Shown here: piece by piece, positions 33,070-42,372 of the stretch
Layout: each line of letters begins with the position of its first letter
How positions within the stretch are numbered: the stretch's first letter is position 1
Assembly: GCF_001905445.1 (NCBI RefSeq)
Contig: NZ_LIVQ01000007.1
Location: 246,766-310,765, forward strand
Source of the DNA: Streptomyces sp. CB00455
GTDB taxonomy: Bacteria; Actinomycetota; Actinomycetes; Streptomycetales; Streptomycetaceae
DNA length: 64,000 nucleotides
Direction: 5' to 3'
Position numbers and translations under genes: made by a program
Notes under the pieces: model-generated
What the model was told of the DNA's origin: nothing
The model's database searches: none
What the model saw: the letters and a program-made list of their open reading frames with translations, nothing else

Positions 33070-33521
33070 GATGCCGGTGTGACCAGTGACAACAACCGTG
33101 CCGCCCCGAGGCTCGGCGCCCAGTGCCGTGCCGCTCCGGGACAACTGCTGCGCTTCAGCTACGCGGATCCCGCAGGCCGCTACCGATCTTGGTGACAGCC
33201 GTCTTGCGTCGGCACGCCGTTCCCGAATCCGCAGACCGAGGCCGGGTACGAGGCGAACCTTGGCAGTCTGCTTGGGCCCACCGAGGACCCCGGCGTATCC
33301 GGTCGGCGCATCGCCGACGACGGTCCCGGTGGCTGTGACCACCACCGCGGCGAACCCGGCACCGATGACGGCAAAGGCCGCGGTCATGGCTATCCACCCT
33401 GCCCATCACGACCACCGCCTCCCGATGGTGATCTCCCGCTGCCCAGATGCCCTCAGTGGTGGCTCATTGTGTTCGAACGGACACGTAGGGTGCTTGCGAT
33501 GTTCGTGAGCGTGAGCGGATC
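33070..33521. other. No confident gene
   Basis: A minus-strand frame (33387 down to about 33190) begins MTAAFAVIGAGFAAVVVTAT, like a membrane helix, but the rest is Arg-rich and unconserved. It may be a fragment of a permease. Nothing else is visible. Confidence 0.3.
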
Positions 33522-34679
33522 ATGAGTGGTCCCTCAGTCTCGTGGAAGGACGCCCAGGTCATGGCTCACCGCAAGGTGTATCTCGCCGTCGGCAGGACCA
33601 ACACCCGGATCTACCGCTTCGACCCCATCGACGGTGACACCCGCGTCGTCGACAATGTCCCGCCCTACGAGCCCGGCTACACCGCCATGGGCGCGCAGTA
33701 CCGCGGCGATGACAAGGAACCGCTGCTGCTGGCGGTGAGCCACAACAAGCTCATCACCATCGACGTGGCGGCCGGCACCCTGAAGGACCAGGTCATCGAC
33801 GGGCTGCCGAACGGACCCTGGTTCGACGGTGACATGGATCCCGACGGCAAGATCCTCTTCGCCGTCGGCAACCCTGACGCACCCAGCTATGCCATCGACG
33901 TGGCGGCCCGGAAGGCCATGCCTCGGAACGCACCGGGAAGCGGCCGGTGGGATGACTTCGCTTACCACCCCAGGGACGGGCGGCTGATCTCGGTGGAGGG
34001 CGACAACGGCGACCTGCTGCTCGTCGATCCGAGCCGGCAGCCCATGAAGACCGTCCTCAAGGAGCGGGTCTTCCCGCCGGCGGAAGCCAGCGCCGCGACA
34101 GGTTCGCGCAAGTCCTACTCGGCCACCTTCTTCGACCAGGACGGCAACTTCTACGCGGTCGACTCCGCGGGCAACGTCAACCACCTCGACTTGACCACGG
34201 CCGCGACCCCCAACCATTCGCAGCGCATCGGGCGGGGAAGGGTGCCCGTCGGCGACCTTGAGATCGTGAACGGGGCCGGGCGTATCACCCCCCTGCCGGT
34301 CCCGCCCAGCTATGACGAGATCGCCGTGTCCAAGAAGTTCAACCGGACGTGGGAGAGCAGCGAGCCCCGGGGCAGGGTGTACAGCTTCGATCTCACGCTC
34401 ACCGCCGTCACCAAAGACAGCGGCGAAGCCGAGGACGTCAAAAGGTTCCGGATCTCCTTCGACCTGCCCACGGTGAAGGGCGCGAAAGCCGAAGCATCCG
34501 GCGTCGATGTCATCGCCCAGGACGGCAAGGCATACCTGCAGTCCCAGAACGACCAGTTCCTTGCCGCGGGCACGTCCCGGCCGATCACCGTACAGATCAC
34601 CGTCCCGGGCGACCCGGCTCACCTGCCCCAGGAGTACCCCCTCGACGGCCTCAAGGCCACACGCCTGCCCAGCCGCTGA
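33522..34679 (+). CDS. Beta-propeller-like protein (DUF6923-type repeats)
   Basis: 385 aa; the ATG at 33567 (MAHRKVYLAVG) is an alternative start. Repeated short blades of the form YRFDPIDGDTRVVDNVP, LITIDVAAGTLKDQVIDGLP and SYAIDVAARKAMP suggest a propeller like DUF6923. The C-terminal ~110 residues (RVYSFDLTLTAVTKDSGEAE and on) form a separate beta domain, possibly carbohydrate- or surface-binding. No signal peptide is seen, which is odd for this kind of protein, so the N-terminus may have been lost or the start lies elsewhere. Function unknown. Confidence 0.72.
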   Translation: MSGPSVSWKDAQVMAHRKVYLAVGRTNTRIYRFDPIDGDTRVVDNVPPYEPGYTAMGAQYRGDDKEPLLLAVSHNKLITIDVAAGTLKDQVIDGLPNGPWFDGDMDPDGKILFAVGNPDAPSYAIDVAARKAMPRNAPGSGRWDDFAYHPRDGRLISVEGDNGDLLLVDPSRQPMKTVLKERVFPPAEASAATGSRKSYSATFFDQDGNFYAVDSAGNVNHLDLTTAATPNHSQRIGRGRVPVGDLEIVNGAGRITPLPVPPSYDEIAVSKKFNRTWESSEPRGRVYSFDLTLTAVTKDSGEAEDVKRFRISFDLPTVKGAKAEASGVDVIAQDGKAYLQSQNDQFLAAGTSRPITVQITVPGDPAHLPQEYPLDGLKATRLPSR

Positions 34680-35093
34680 TCACGTCCGACTGGACAACCA
34701 CCTCGGTCGCGGATCGATGCCAGGCGTCACCTCCCACACATCTACGACACATCGAAGTGGAACCTCCAGCCCGAGAGGGCCTCTGAATGTCTCGTACTCG
34801 ACGGGTGGGACGTGGCCTAGGGTGCCGGGCTGGGTGAGCCGGGGGTGTCGGTGAAGCAGATCGCCTCCACGCCCCGCTCGCCGGTGATGTCGAGGCCCTC
34901 GACGAGGAAGCACAGGGAGGCGCGGAACGCCCGCTGTGGCGCGCCGGTTGCCAGGTGTGTGGCCCCGGGATACCGCGAGTAGCGGGGGCTGGCCCCACCC
35001 CCGATCGTCCGGACAGCCGGATGGCCCGGTGGGTGCCGTGTCGGCGACGGTGGGGCGGTACCCGGCAAGTTCGCCTACAGAGAAGGCAAGATC
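34680..35093. other. No intact gene; minus-strand remnant
   Basis: A minus-strand frame ending at 34817 reads ASLCFLVEGLDITGERGVEA followed by ICFTDTP, which looks like the C-terminal end of a lost protein. The right part holds the S41 peptidase promoter. Confidence 0.35.
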
Positions 35094-36476
35094 GTGCGCA
35101 TCGTCACGGCCACCGCCGTCGTCCTGGCCCTCGTCGGCGCAGCCGCGCCGGCCGCCACCGCCCACCAGCCGGCCACCGACGGAATCTGGCGCACCGACGG
35201 CTACGGCACCGTGCTGTCCATCCGGAACGGAACCCTCCATGAGTACCAGACCACCGCCGTCAGCTGTATCGCGGGCGACACCGCGCGGCAGACCGGCCCC
35301 GGCGCCTACACCATGCCAGGAGGCACCGTCCTCACCGTGGGCACCCGCGGGGACCGCGACCGCGCTTCCGTACGGCTCGACGGCGACGTCGGCGAGCGGA
35401 ATGTGCGCCGGATGACGGAACTGCCCGACGCCTGCACGCGTTCCGCCCCCGGGGGTCCCGTCGCCTCCTTCGACGTCTTCTGGCAGACCTTCGAGGAGAA
35501 CTACCCCTTCTTCGCCGCCAAGGGCATCGACTGGCACGCCGTACGAGACCGGTACCGGCCCACGGTCCACGAAGGGACGACCCCGGACGAACTTTTCGCC
35601 GTCTTCAGCAAGATGGTCGAGCCGCTCCACGACGCCCACATCGCGGTCTGGGACGTCGACGGCGACGGCGACGGCGACCCCGACCGGGCCTTCGCGCAGG
35701 TCCGCCCAGGCACCGTCCGGCCCGACGGGAAGCTCGACGCCGAGGTCAAGAAGTTCGTCGTGGAGCGCGACCTCAAGAACGCCCGGAACATCCAGGACTT
35801 CGCCGCCGGGCGGATCACCTACGCCGACCTCCCCGGCGGGCAGGGCTACCTGCGGATCTCCGGCTTCGGCGGCTACGCGGGCGGCAAGGCCTCCTACGCC
35901 GCCGAGCTGGCCGAGCTCGACAAGGCGCTGGACACGGTCCTCGGTCAGGAGCGCACCCGGTACCTGAAGGGCCTGGTCATCGACCTGCGGGTCAACGGCG
36001 GCGGCTCCGACGCCATGGGGCTCCACATCGCCGGGCGGCTGACCGACACCCCCTACCTCGCCTACTCCAAGCGGGCCCGCAACGATCCCGCGGACCCCAC
36101 CCGGCACACCCGTCCCCAACCCCTGTACGTCACGCCCGCCCAGGTCCCGCGCTACGTCGGACCGGTCGCCGTGCTGACCGGCGGCTCGACGGTCAGCGCG
36201 GGAGAGACCTTCACCCAGGCCCTCATGGACCGGCCCGGCCGGACTGTGCGGATCGGGCAGCCCACGCAGGGCGTCTTCTCGGACGTCATGGTGCGCAAGC
36301 TCCCCAACGGCATGTCGGTCTGGCTGCCGAACGAGGAGATGCTGACCCGGTCGGGCAGGACCTTCGACGGCACGGGCATCCCGCCGCACCTCACCGAGCC
36401 GGTCTTCACCACGGAGGAGTTCGACCAGAACAAGGACTCGGCCTTCGACCGGGCCGTGAAGGTCCTGCGGGACTAG
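35094..36476 (+). CDS. Secreted S41 family peptidase
   Basis: 460 aa from the GTG at 35094. Signal peptide MRIVTATAVVLALVGAAAPA with cleavage near ATA-HQ. The tricorn-type N-terminal helical part includes FDVFWQTFEENYPFFAAKGI. Peptidase core: YLRISGFGGYAGG, LVIDLRVNGGGSD and the nucleophile loop VLTGGSTVSAGETF (Ser near 367). An acidic GDGDGD insert (~190) may bind calcium. S41 enzymes degrade unfolded or peptide substrates outside the membrane. It stands alone with its own upstream region. Confidence 0.9.
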   Translation: MRIVTATAVVLALVGAAAPAATAHQPATDGIWRTDGYGTVLSIRNGTLHEYQTTAVSCIAGDTARQTGPGAYTMPGGTVLTVGTRGDRDRASVRLDGDVGERNVRRMTELPDACTRSAPGGPVASFDVFWQTFEENYPFFAAKGIDWHAVRDRYRPTVHEGTTPDELFAVFSKMVEPLHDAHIAVWDVDGDGDGDPDRAFAQVRPGTVRPDGKLDAEVKKFVVERDLKNARNIQDFAAGRITYADLPGGQGYLRISGFGGYAGGKASYAAELAELDKALDTVLGQERTRYLKGLVIDLRVNGGGSDAMGLHIAGRLTDTPYLAYSKRARNDPADPTRHTRPQPLYVTPAQVPRYVGPVAVLTGGSTVSAGETFTQALMDRPGRTVRIGQPTQGVFSDVMVRKLPNGMSVWLPNEEMLTRSGRTFDGTGIPPHLTEPVFTTEEFDQNKDSAFDRAVKVLRD

Positions 36477-36784
36477 GACGGCTCATCCCGCAGGCGCCCA
36501 GGCCCCGCCCGCCTGGCTTGTTCTTCAACCTGCTGGGAGGGGCGAGGTCGGTTCGGGGAAAGCGACCGGTGGTGACACCGGCACCGGCACCGGCAGGGAG
36601 CCCACGAGAGGGTGTCGGTGATGCCCGGTGCGGACCCACACCCCCGTGGTGTCTCCGCACCGGGTCACCCTGAACTCTTCTCGGCTCCGTGCCGGGTGGC
36701 CTGTGGTGGTCCGGTCGTTCTGGTGGTATCCGCCGATGCTTGCCGCCAGGGGTCTGCAGCCCCCCCGGCCGTGTGAGCCGTTGG
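36477..36784. other. Spacer without gene
   Basis: Convergent spacer between the S41 peptidase and TipA-like genes. It holds a short CACCGG microrepeat (about 36574-36595). No convincing terminator hairpin was identified by eye. Confidence 0.4.
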
Positions 36785-37546
36785 TCAGCTCAGCCGTGCA
36801 TCGGCGTAGACGGCCATCGCGTCGCGCTGGTAGAGCGCCAGTCCGTCGGTGATCCTGTCGAAATTCGTACGGAACTGAGGGTCGTCGACGTAGGTCTGGC
36901 CCAGTCCCTTGTACGCGGCCGCGCACGGGGTCCAGAACCGGCACACGCCCTGGTAGTGGGTGTCCACCTCGGCCTGCACCGCGGGATCGGCGACGGGTGT
37001 GCCGGCCACCATGAACGCCGCCATGCGGATCATCTGCGCCGTCACCTCACGCTGCCACCGTTCCATATCCTCGGGGGTCATCCCCGCGATGGCTCGCTGG
37101 GACTGCTCCCACTGCTCCGGCCACCGCTCTCGCGCCTCCGCCTCGTGGCGACCGGGCTCGAAGCCCTCGAACAGGTTCTCCGGCCTGTTGATCTTTGCCA
37201 TGTCGCTGTCGTCCTTCCCTTCCTCCAGTTCGGCGATGGTGCGGCCGACCGTGCGGGCGAGCGTCTCCAACCGGTCGCGTTCCGCAAGCAGCCGTCGGTG
37301 GTGCGCGCGGAGCGCGGCCAGCTGATCGACCTGGCTGTCCAGGACCCCCTGGATCTCGCGCAGTCCCAGGCCCAGCTCCCGCATCAGCAGGATCTGCTGC
37401 AGTCGCAGCAGATCGGCCTCCTCGTAGTAGCGGTGCCCGTTGCTCCCGATCCACGCCGGCGGCAGCAGACCGATGTCGTCGTAATGCCGCATCGTCCGGG
37501 ACGTCACCCCGGACATCCGGGCCACATCCGCGATCGACCAGGCCAT
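36785..37546 (-). CDS. MerR family regulator with TipAS ligand domain
   Basis: 253 aa from the ATG at 37546, the same length as TipAL of S. lividans. MerR HTH: AWSIADVARMSGVTSRTMRH, YDDIGLLPPAWIGSNGHRYY; coiled coil to ~105. The C-terminal TipAS domain (~115-253) has FEPGRHEAEARERWPEQW and a Cys in GVCRFWTPCAAAYKGLGQTY near the place where TipAS binds thiopeptides covalently. It probably recognises a cyclic peptide or another drug and activates its own promoter. Paired dyads lie 65-90 bp upstream. Confidence 0.92.
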   Translation of the reverse strand: MAWSIADVARMSGVTSRTMRHYDDIGLLPPAWIGSNGHRYYEEADLLRLQQILLMRELGLGLREIQGVLDSQVDQLAALRAHHRRLLAERDRLETLARTVGRTIAELEEGKDDSDMAKINRPENLFEGFEPGRHEAEARERWPEQWEQSQRAIAGMTPEDMERWQREVTAQMIRMAAFMVAGTPVADPAVQAEVDTHYQGVCRFWTPCAAAYKGLGQTYVDDPQFRTNFDRITDGLALYQRDAMAVYADARLS

Positions 37547-37610
37547 TGCCCCGCCTCCCATCACCGGGCCGGTCTCTCCGGCCACACCGAAGACGGTAGA
37601 AGTTGACGCA

Positions 37611-37635
37611 GCGGAAACCGCAAGCCGGAACCGGC
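37611..37635 (-). promoter_or_regulatory. Paired dyads upstream of the TipA-like gene
   Basis: GCGG-AAA-CCGC (37611-37621) and GCCGG-AA-CCGGC (37624-37635) stand next to each other. They may be the MerR-type operator, where a dyad sits in a long promoter spacer. Tentative. Confidence 0.4.
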
Positions 37636-37849
37636 ACCAGATTGCGGAATTGACGCGACTCCGCCCTGTACTCCGTCACCCGCGACGACTGGCCCCACGT
37701 CCGCGACCTACTCACCGAACGAAGGGACAACTCCCACCCGGCCACCTGACCACGCGCCGAAGACCCAGTGCAGGCACTGGGCCCGGAGCTGGTTCCGCCG
37801 CAGCCGGCTCCGGCGGAGCCGCCGGCCGCCGGGACGAATGACCGAGCAC

Positions 37850-37990
37850 CTATCCGGAGTCATGCGCCGTCAACTGCTCGTCGAGGCGCATCCAGTAGTC
37901 CTCGCCCCATGGCTCGACCCAGATCCCAAGGATCTTCGTGGTGTAGTTGTTCAATCTGATCTTCGGCGTCGTGGCTTCAACGCCATTCAA
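37850..37990 (-). CDS. Small ORF coupled to the lipoprotein gene
   Basis: 46 aa from a TTG at 37990 that overlaps the lipoprotein stop by 14 bp. Sequence TTPKIRLNNYTTKILGIWVE continuing PWGEDYWMRLDEQ is well formed and resembles short Streptomyces proteins carrying an EPWGEDYWM motif (recognised from memory, no named family). It may be a real coupled small gene or the tail of a truncated one. Confidence 0.5.
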   Translation of the reverse strand: MNGVEATTPKIRLNNYTTKILGIWVEPWGEDYWMRLDEQLTAHDSG

Positions 37991-39251
37991 GGACGACGTC
38001 GCCGTACCCGAGTGCGGTGGCGGCGTCCTGAGCGCTGATCTGCTGGGGTTGGGCCCCCGGGGTCAGGGCGGTGACGTACGGCTGCTCGACCTTGCCCTGG
38101 ACGGAGCGGAAGAGCAGGCGCTTGCCGTCCGATGAGACGGCGAGGGGGAGGTTCTTGCGGTCGGTCACCGGGAGCAGGTCGGGGCCCGCGCCGTCCGTGG
38201 CCTGGCTGGAGTTCTCGGGGCGCAGCCGGTCGACGTCGACCGTCCAGAAATTGTTGACGTGCTTGAGGTCACGACCTGACGCGTCGTGCGCGCAGAGCAG
38301 GGTGTGGTCGTCGAGCCACCCGGACGGCTGGCACTCGAAGTCGGGCAGGGGGACGGCGCTGTTGGTCGGCAACGGGCCGTTCGCGGTGACGGGAGCGATG
38401 CTGCGGCCGCGCCCGAGGATGAAATCGGCGACGCGCTTGCCGTCAGGGCTGAAGCGCGGGCTCTCGCCGAGTACGCCCCGCAGCGGAGTGCCCCCGAGCA
38501 TCAGGATGCTGTCGACGGTGGCGGGCTTCTCGCTGGCCCACTGTTCAGTGAGCTGGTGGGTCCCGGAGGTGGAGCGGCTGGCGATGTGCTGTTGGCGGGT
38601 GGCGTCGAGGTGGGTGAACCAGACGCTTTCGCCGTCGGGGGCGAAGAGGGCGTCCTGCTCCTTCGGGGTGGTGGAGAAGCCACTGCCGTCCCCGGTGAGG
38701 TCGGTGAACTTGCCCGTGCGGTCGACGTATCCGACGTGGCGTGCGCCTGCCTTGTCGTCGGCGGTGACGACCGCGAGTTTGGTGAAGTCGCGGTCGAAGA
38801 GCTGCCGGACCCGCGGGCCGAAGGCCATGTCGGAGGCTGCGAGGCCGACGGCCGGCTCCTCGTGTGGGAGGTTCTCCGCGCACAAGGAGTAGAGGGCGCT
38901 GAGTTCCTCCCCGTCCCGCTTGTCGATCACCGCCTGAGCGGGCAGTGTGAACTCCACCGAGGCCACCTTCTTCCAGGTGGACGGGTCGAATCCCTGGACC
39001 CACACCGTGGCGGGCCGGGAGGCGGGCACGGTGCAGCCAGCGCTGATCACCAGGTCCTTGCCACGGAACGTCGCGTCGCCGGTGCTCCCGCCGGCCGCGT
39101 TCGGGGCTGCCGGTGCCCCGCTGCCCGGCGGCACGGTCCCGGTCGCCCCCGTCGTCCCTGTCGTGCCGCTGCTGGCGCAGGCCGCCAGCAGCGGCAGCGC
39201 GAGCACTGCCGCTGCGAAGGCCGACACCCGATGCGTGAACTGCATGCCCAT
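37977..39251 (-). CDS. Lipoprotein with TolB-like propeller
   Basis: 424 aa. Signal peptide with lipobox LPLLAAC (Cys ~25), then a Thr/Gly/Pro linker. The rest is a likely beta-propeller: blade-like motifs AVVTADDKAGARHVGYVDRT, DALFAPDGESVWFTHLD, SPRFSPDGKRVADFILG and LAVSSDGKRLLFRSVQG are WD40/TolB-like PD40 repeats. It is anchored on the outer face of the membrane; binding partner unknown. The 46-codon ORF follows with overlap. An AT-rich stretch at about 39270-39290 probably holds the promoter (TACAAT-like -10 on the minus strand). Confidence 0.85.
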   Translation of the reverse strand: MGMQFTHRVSAFAAAVLALPLLAACASSGTTGTTGATGTVPPGSGAPAAPNAAGGSTGDATFRGKDLVISAGCTVPASRPATVWVQGFDPSTWKKVASVEFTLPAQAVIDKRDGEELSALYSLCAENLPHEEPAVGLAASDMAFGPRVRQLFDRDFTKLAVVTADDKAGARHVGYVDRTGKFTDLTGDGSGFSTTPKEQDALFAPDGESVWFTHLDATRQQHIASRSTSGTHQLTEQWASEKPATVDSILMLGGTPLRGVLGESPRFSPDGKRVADFILGRGRSIAPVTANGPLPTNSAVPLPDFECQPSGWLDDHTLLCAHDASGRDLKHVNNFWTVDVDRLRPENSSQATDGAGPDLLPVTDRKNLPLAVSSDGKRLLFRSVQGKVEQPYVTALTPGAQPQQISAQDAATALGYGDVVLEWR

Positions 39252-39480
39252 CCCCCGTCAGACACTTGATCAGAAAATGGTGATTGTAATGCTGTTGCGC
39301 GAGGGCCTGGCTCAGCTGCCGAACCGCGACGAGGACCACGGGCATCGGGGGAGCGGGCGCGGGTCCCGTCGCGGATGAGCGGGTATCCGCCGACCATCCC
39401 CCCTTTGGTGAGGGCAGGGTTCCGGCTCCTCTCGCGCCCACTGCGGGGTGCGGCACAGATCTTGGTGAAACGTCTCGTGT

Positions 39481-39840
39481 GTGGCCGATGTGCGGGCCGG
39501 TGTCAGCCTGGCCGATCTGGAGCTGGACTCCCTGGCGGTGGCCGAGCTCGCCGCGATCGTGCAGGAGGGGGTCGGGCCAGGTGAGCGGCGAGGACGTGGG
39601 AAGGACGCCACGCTCGTCGAGGTGGCAGCGGCAATCGATGCCAGGTGGCGTCCCCGTGGCTGTCGGTGGGTGAGCGGCGCGCAGATCGCCGTCATCGGAC
39701 TGGGGATGGTCACCCCGGCCCTGCAGGGGGTGGACGCGACCTGGCGAAGGGTGCGCCAGGAGGCCTCCATCGCGGCGACCACCGATCCACGGTTGGCCGG
39801 GATGCCCGTCGACTTCTGTGCGTCCGTGGCCGCCCCGGGC
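39481..39840 (+). pseudogene. ACP and ketosynthase remnant (type II FAS/PKS)
   Basis: GVSLADLELDSLAVAELAAI contains the phosphopantetheine site (DSL) of an acyl carrier protein. After a degenerate linker the same frame reads QIAVIGLGMVTPA, GVDATWRRVRQEASIAATTD and LAGMPVDFCASV, the N-terminal end of a beta-ketoacyl-ACP synthase. ACP start, most of the ketosynthase and its catalytic Cys-His-His are missing, and the two parts are fused. It is the relic of a small fatty acid or polyketide gene set. Confidence 0.65.
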
Positions 39841-40269
39841 CAATCTGATCGCAACGAAGGACGGCGCGGAGCGCTGCGGCGGCCCGCTGCTGGTGTGAGC
39901 CCCACGCGCGCCGGCCTCCGCACGCAGGTGCCCGAAAACCGGCCACCGCGTCACGCCCTTCCCAGCTGCTAGACCCCCCATCGGCCGGCGGTGTCCTCCG
40001 ACAGGTGATCTTGACCGATCGCCAAGTGATCTCGATGGCAGCAGGTTTCTGCCACGCGATCCTGACAGGGCTTCGGGGCCCGCTGTCCGAGACGGCCACC
40101 CACCGAGAGGCCGGAAACCTGTCGCGACCGCGCCGGATCCGCCGGGATGCTCGGCTCATGCGCGCGTGCGTAGATTTTGGCTGGCGACCGGTGGTTTCGG
40201 CGTCTTTGACGGGCCGGGGGTGCGACTGCGGACGCTTGCAGGCGTCGCAGTGTCTGACAGGATTCGATC
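39841..40269. other. No confident gene
   Basis: Sequence after the ketosynthase relic shows no conserved frame. It contains the upstream region of the rhomboid-like gene. Confidence 0.4.
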
Positions 40270-40932
40270 ATGAACATGCACAGTGTGTTGCTCTACGGGT
40301 GTGCGGCAATCGTCGTCACGGTGGGCATCCGGCTCTTGGTGACGCTCGCCCTGGAGGACTGTGAGGAGGCGCCTGCTCCGCTGGCCTTGCTGCGGGCGTG
40401 GCGGCGGCCGGTCCCGAGAGCCGCCGCGGCGCTGGTGGGCATCATGGCGGCGCTCGGTGTGGCCCAGTTGGCTGTCCCCGCCATGATCGATGCGCTGGAG
40501 CGGCACCCCGGTGGTGCGTGGTGGCGAGCTGTGACTGCGTTGACGGTGCAGTCGTCGGGATGGTTGCAACTCCTGTTCAACCTCGTCTCGCTGGCCGTTG
40601 TCGCTCCGATCACCGAGCGGCGGTTCGGATCCTGGCGGATGTTGCTGGTCTTCGCGACAAGCGGTGTGACGGCGCAGGCGGTGAGCATGGCCGGCTGGAG
40701 CCGCCAAGGCGGCGGCGACTCGGTGGCGATCTGCGGCCTCGTGGGCGCACTGGCCACGTGGTACGCGGTACGTGGCAGCGCCGTCGCCGTGCGGCGAGTG
40801 GCTTGCCTCATCCCCGCCGCAGGTCTTGTCCTTTGTCTCCTCTCCAACAACCACGGAGTAGGCCTCCTCGTCGGCAGCTTGCTGGGAGTCGGGCTGGCAG
40901 CAACTTTCGCCCGCTCAGCTTTGGCGGCCTGA
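40270..40932 (+). CDS. Rhomboid-like intramembrane protease
   Basis: 220 aa with about six membrane segments. WWRAVTALTVQSSGWLQLLF followed by NLVSLAVVAPITERRFGSW matches the rhomboid region after TM1. GGGDSVAICGLVGAL holds the candidate catalytic Ser (~153) and SNNHGVGLLVGSLLG the candidate His (~200) near the last helix. The Ser motif (G-D-S) differs slightly from the standard GxSG, so activity is uncertain. Rhomboids cleave membrane proteins within the bilayer. The substrate is unknown. Confidence 0.75.
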   Translation: MNMHSVLLYGCAAIVVTVGIRLLVTLALEDCEEAPAPLALLRAWRRPVPRAAAALVGIMAALGVAQLAVPAMIDALERHPGGAWWRAVTALTVQSSGWLQLLFNLVSLAVVAPITERRFGSWRMLLVFATSGVTAQAVSMAGWSRQGGGDSVAICGLVGALATWYAVRGSAVAVRRVACLIPAAGLVLCLLSNNHGVGLLVGSLLGVGLAATFARSALAA

Positions 40933-41331
40933 CTCAGTGTGACCCGCAGAGACATCACCGAAGCGGTCACCGGCGTCATCGCGGGCACCCTCGCCCGCCC
41001 GCAGATCCGCGTCCTCGGCCGCTACCACCCGGACGCCTGGGCGTGGTCGGCCGGCCGGTACCGCGGCGGCGCCCGGCGCAGGCTCAGCAGGGGGCGGGCA
41101 TCGGGCCCGGGCATCGGGGCCCGATGCCCGGGCATCCGTGGGAGGGTGTGCGGTTTGCATCGGCGTGGGGGAGCCGTGATGCCCTGGACGTGGTGTTTGT
41201 TGCGCCCGGGGCTGGTGGCGGAGTCCCGCCGAGGTCACGCAAGTAGCCTGACCAGCACCCCACCGCTGTCACGGTCAAGCGGAGTGGTGGCCCTGCCCGG
41301 TCCCGGGGATTGCTCGCTTCGGCGCGCAAGC
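40933..41331. other. Gap with a large palindrome
   Basis: No confident gene. A plus-strand frame from about 40939 (TRRDITEAVTGVIAGTLARP) looks protein-like for ~45 codons but then degenerates. The palindrome at 41105-41133 may terminate transcription from either side. Confidence 0.4.
41105..41133. terminator. 14-1-14 perfect GC palindrome
   Basis: The arm GCCCGGGCATCGGG and its exact complement are separated by one G. It lies between the rhomboid-like gene and a convergent membrane protein gene, so a bidirectional terminator is likely, though no U-tracts are present. Confidence 0.5.
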
Positions 41332-41868
41332 TCAGTGCGGGGCCGGACCGGGGTCCGGGGCCGCCCCGAGAGCCCGGGTCATCTCCTGCAGGACACGGCG
41401 CTGCCGCAGGCTCTGCCAGGTTGCCCAGGTGAGGAAGACCAGGGAGAACAGGCCGAAGGCCAGGCTCTGGCGGATGCCGGAGGAGGCGCCCACGAGGACC
41501 GTGATGCCGAGGAACAGCACGTACAGGAAAGCCAGGGCGAGCCGGCGGTGCCGGGTCGTGTGCGCTCGCTGCTGGACCAGCCGCCGCATGGACGCGCGCT
41601 CGTCCGCCTCCTGCGGTACCTCCCCGTGCCGGAGCCGGTCGTCCAGCGAGGCCCACTCCCGGGTGGAGGTGCGGGCCGCACGCTGTTCTTTGCGCCGCCG
41701 GGCCAGGAAGATGCCCAGGCCGCCCAGTGACGCCGTGGCCACGGGCAGGAGGACCTCGAGGGGGGAACGGCCGGGGCTGATCACCATGATGACCGTCGTG
41801 GACAGGGCCACGGTCAGCAGGACCTGAGCCCACACATGCTCGGCAAGCCACACGTTCACTGCTCTCAT
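41332..41868 (-). CDS. Hypothetical membrane protein
   Basis: 178 aa with two hydrophobic hairpins: WAQVLLTVALSTTVIMVI and VATASLGGLGIFLA near the N-terminus, and LALAFLYVLFLGITVLVGAS and SLAFGLFSLVFLTWATW near the C-terminus. A charged cytoplasmic middle (REWASLDDRLRHGEVPQEAD) separates them. The family is not recognised. No partner gene is coupled to it; the upstream sequence on this strand is debris. Confidence 0.7.
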   Translation of the reverse strand: MRAVNVWLAEHVWAQVLLTVALSTTVIMVISPGRSPLEVLLPVATASLGGLGIFLARRRKEQRAARTSTREWASLDDRLRHGEVPQEADERASMRRLVQQRAHTTRHRRLALAFLYVLFLGITVLVGASSGIRQSLAFGLFSLVFLTWATWQSLRQRRVLQEMTRALGAAPDPGPAPH

Positions 41869-42372
41869 ACGCCATCAACTCCCGGACTGCACAGGGGATT
41901 TTGAGGTCGAGTACCCCTCCTCCGTCCCCGCATGCCCGGGCGGGTTGCCGCCGATCCGGGCCTTCGGCCTCGCTGCCCTGGTGGTCGCGGTCGTCAGGAA
42001 GTGCGCTTCAGGGTGCATGCGTTGGGGCTGAAGCTGGGCACTGCGGAGTTGCGGCAGCCGCTCGGGCAGTACGTGCTGGTGATGGTCCATACGGCGGGCG
42101 GCCTCCCGGGGCGAGCAGGAACGGCTCGCCCTCGGGTACACGGTGGTCGTCCAGCCCTTGTCAGCCGCGTGAACAGGCCGTTGAACTCCTTGATCATTTG
42201 GTCAACGGCGTGGCCACCGGGGGCCACGTCGCGTTCGCGGCGAGTGAAGGGCCCCGCCAGCCCGTGATCCGCATGGCCCCGGACAGTACTCGCGGACTGT
42301 TCAACAGAAGTTCGACGGCCACCGCGCGATCCTCTTCACCCCCGCCGGCCGTGACTGCGAGCTTGCCCCAGG
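41869..42372. other. Gene debris
   Basis: Short plus-strand segments look protein-like in different frames: RFRVHALGLKLGTAELRQPL near 42000, and EQAVELLDHLVNGVATGGHV followed by AFAASEGPRQP near 42160-42260. They suggest a frameshifted gene of unknown family. Confidence 0.35.

Noticed and set aside
39270..39295. AT-rich GAAAATGGTGATTGTAA resembling a Zur box upstream of the lipoprotein gene
   Set aside because: Too many mismatches to the 7-1-7 palindrome of Streptomyces Zur sites; more likely just a promoter.
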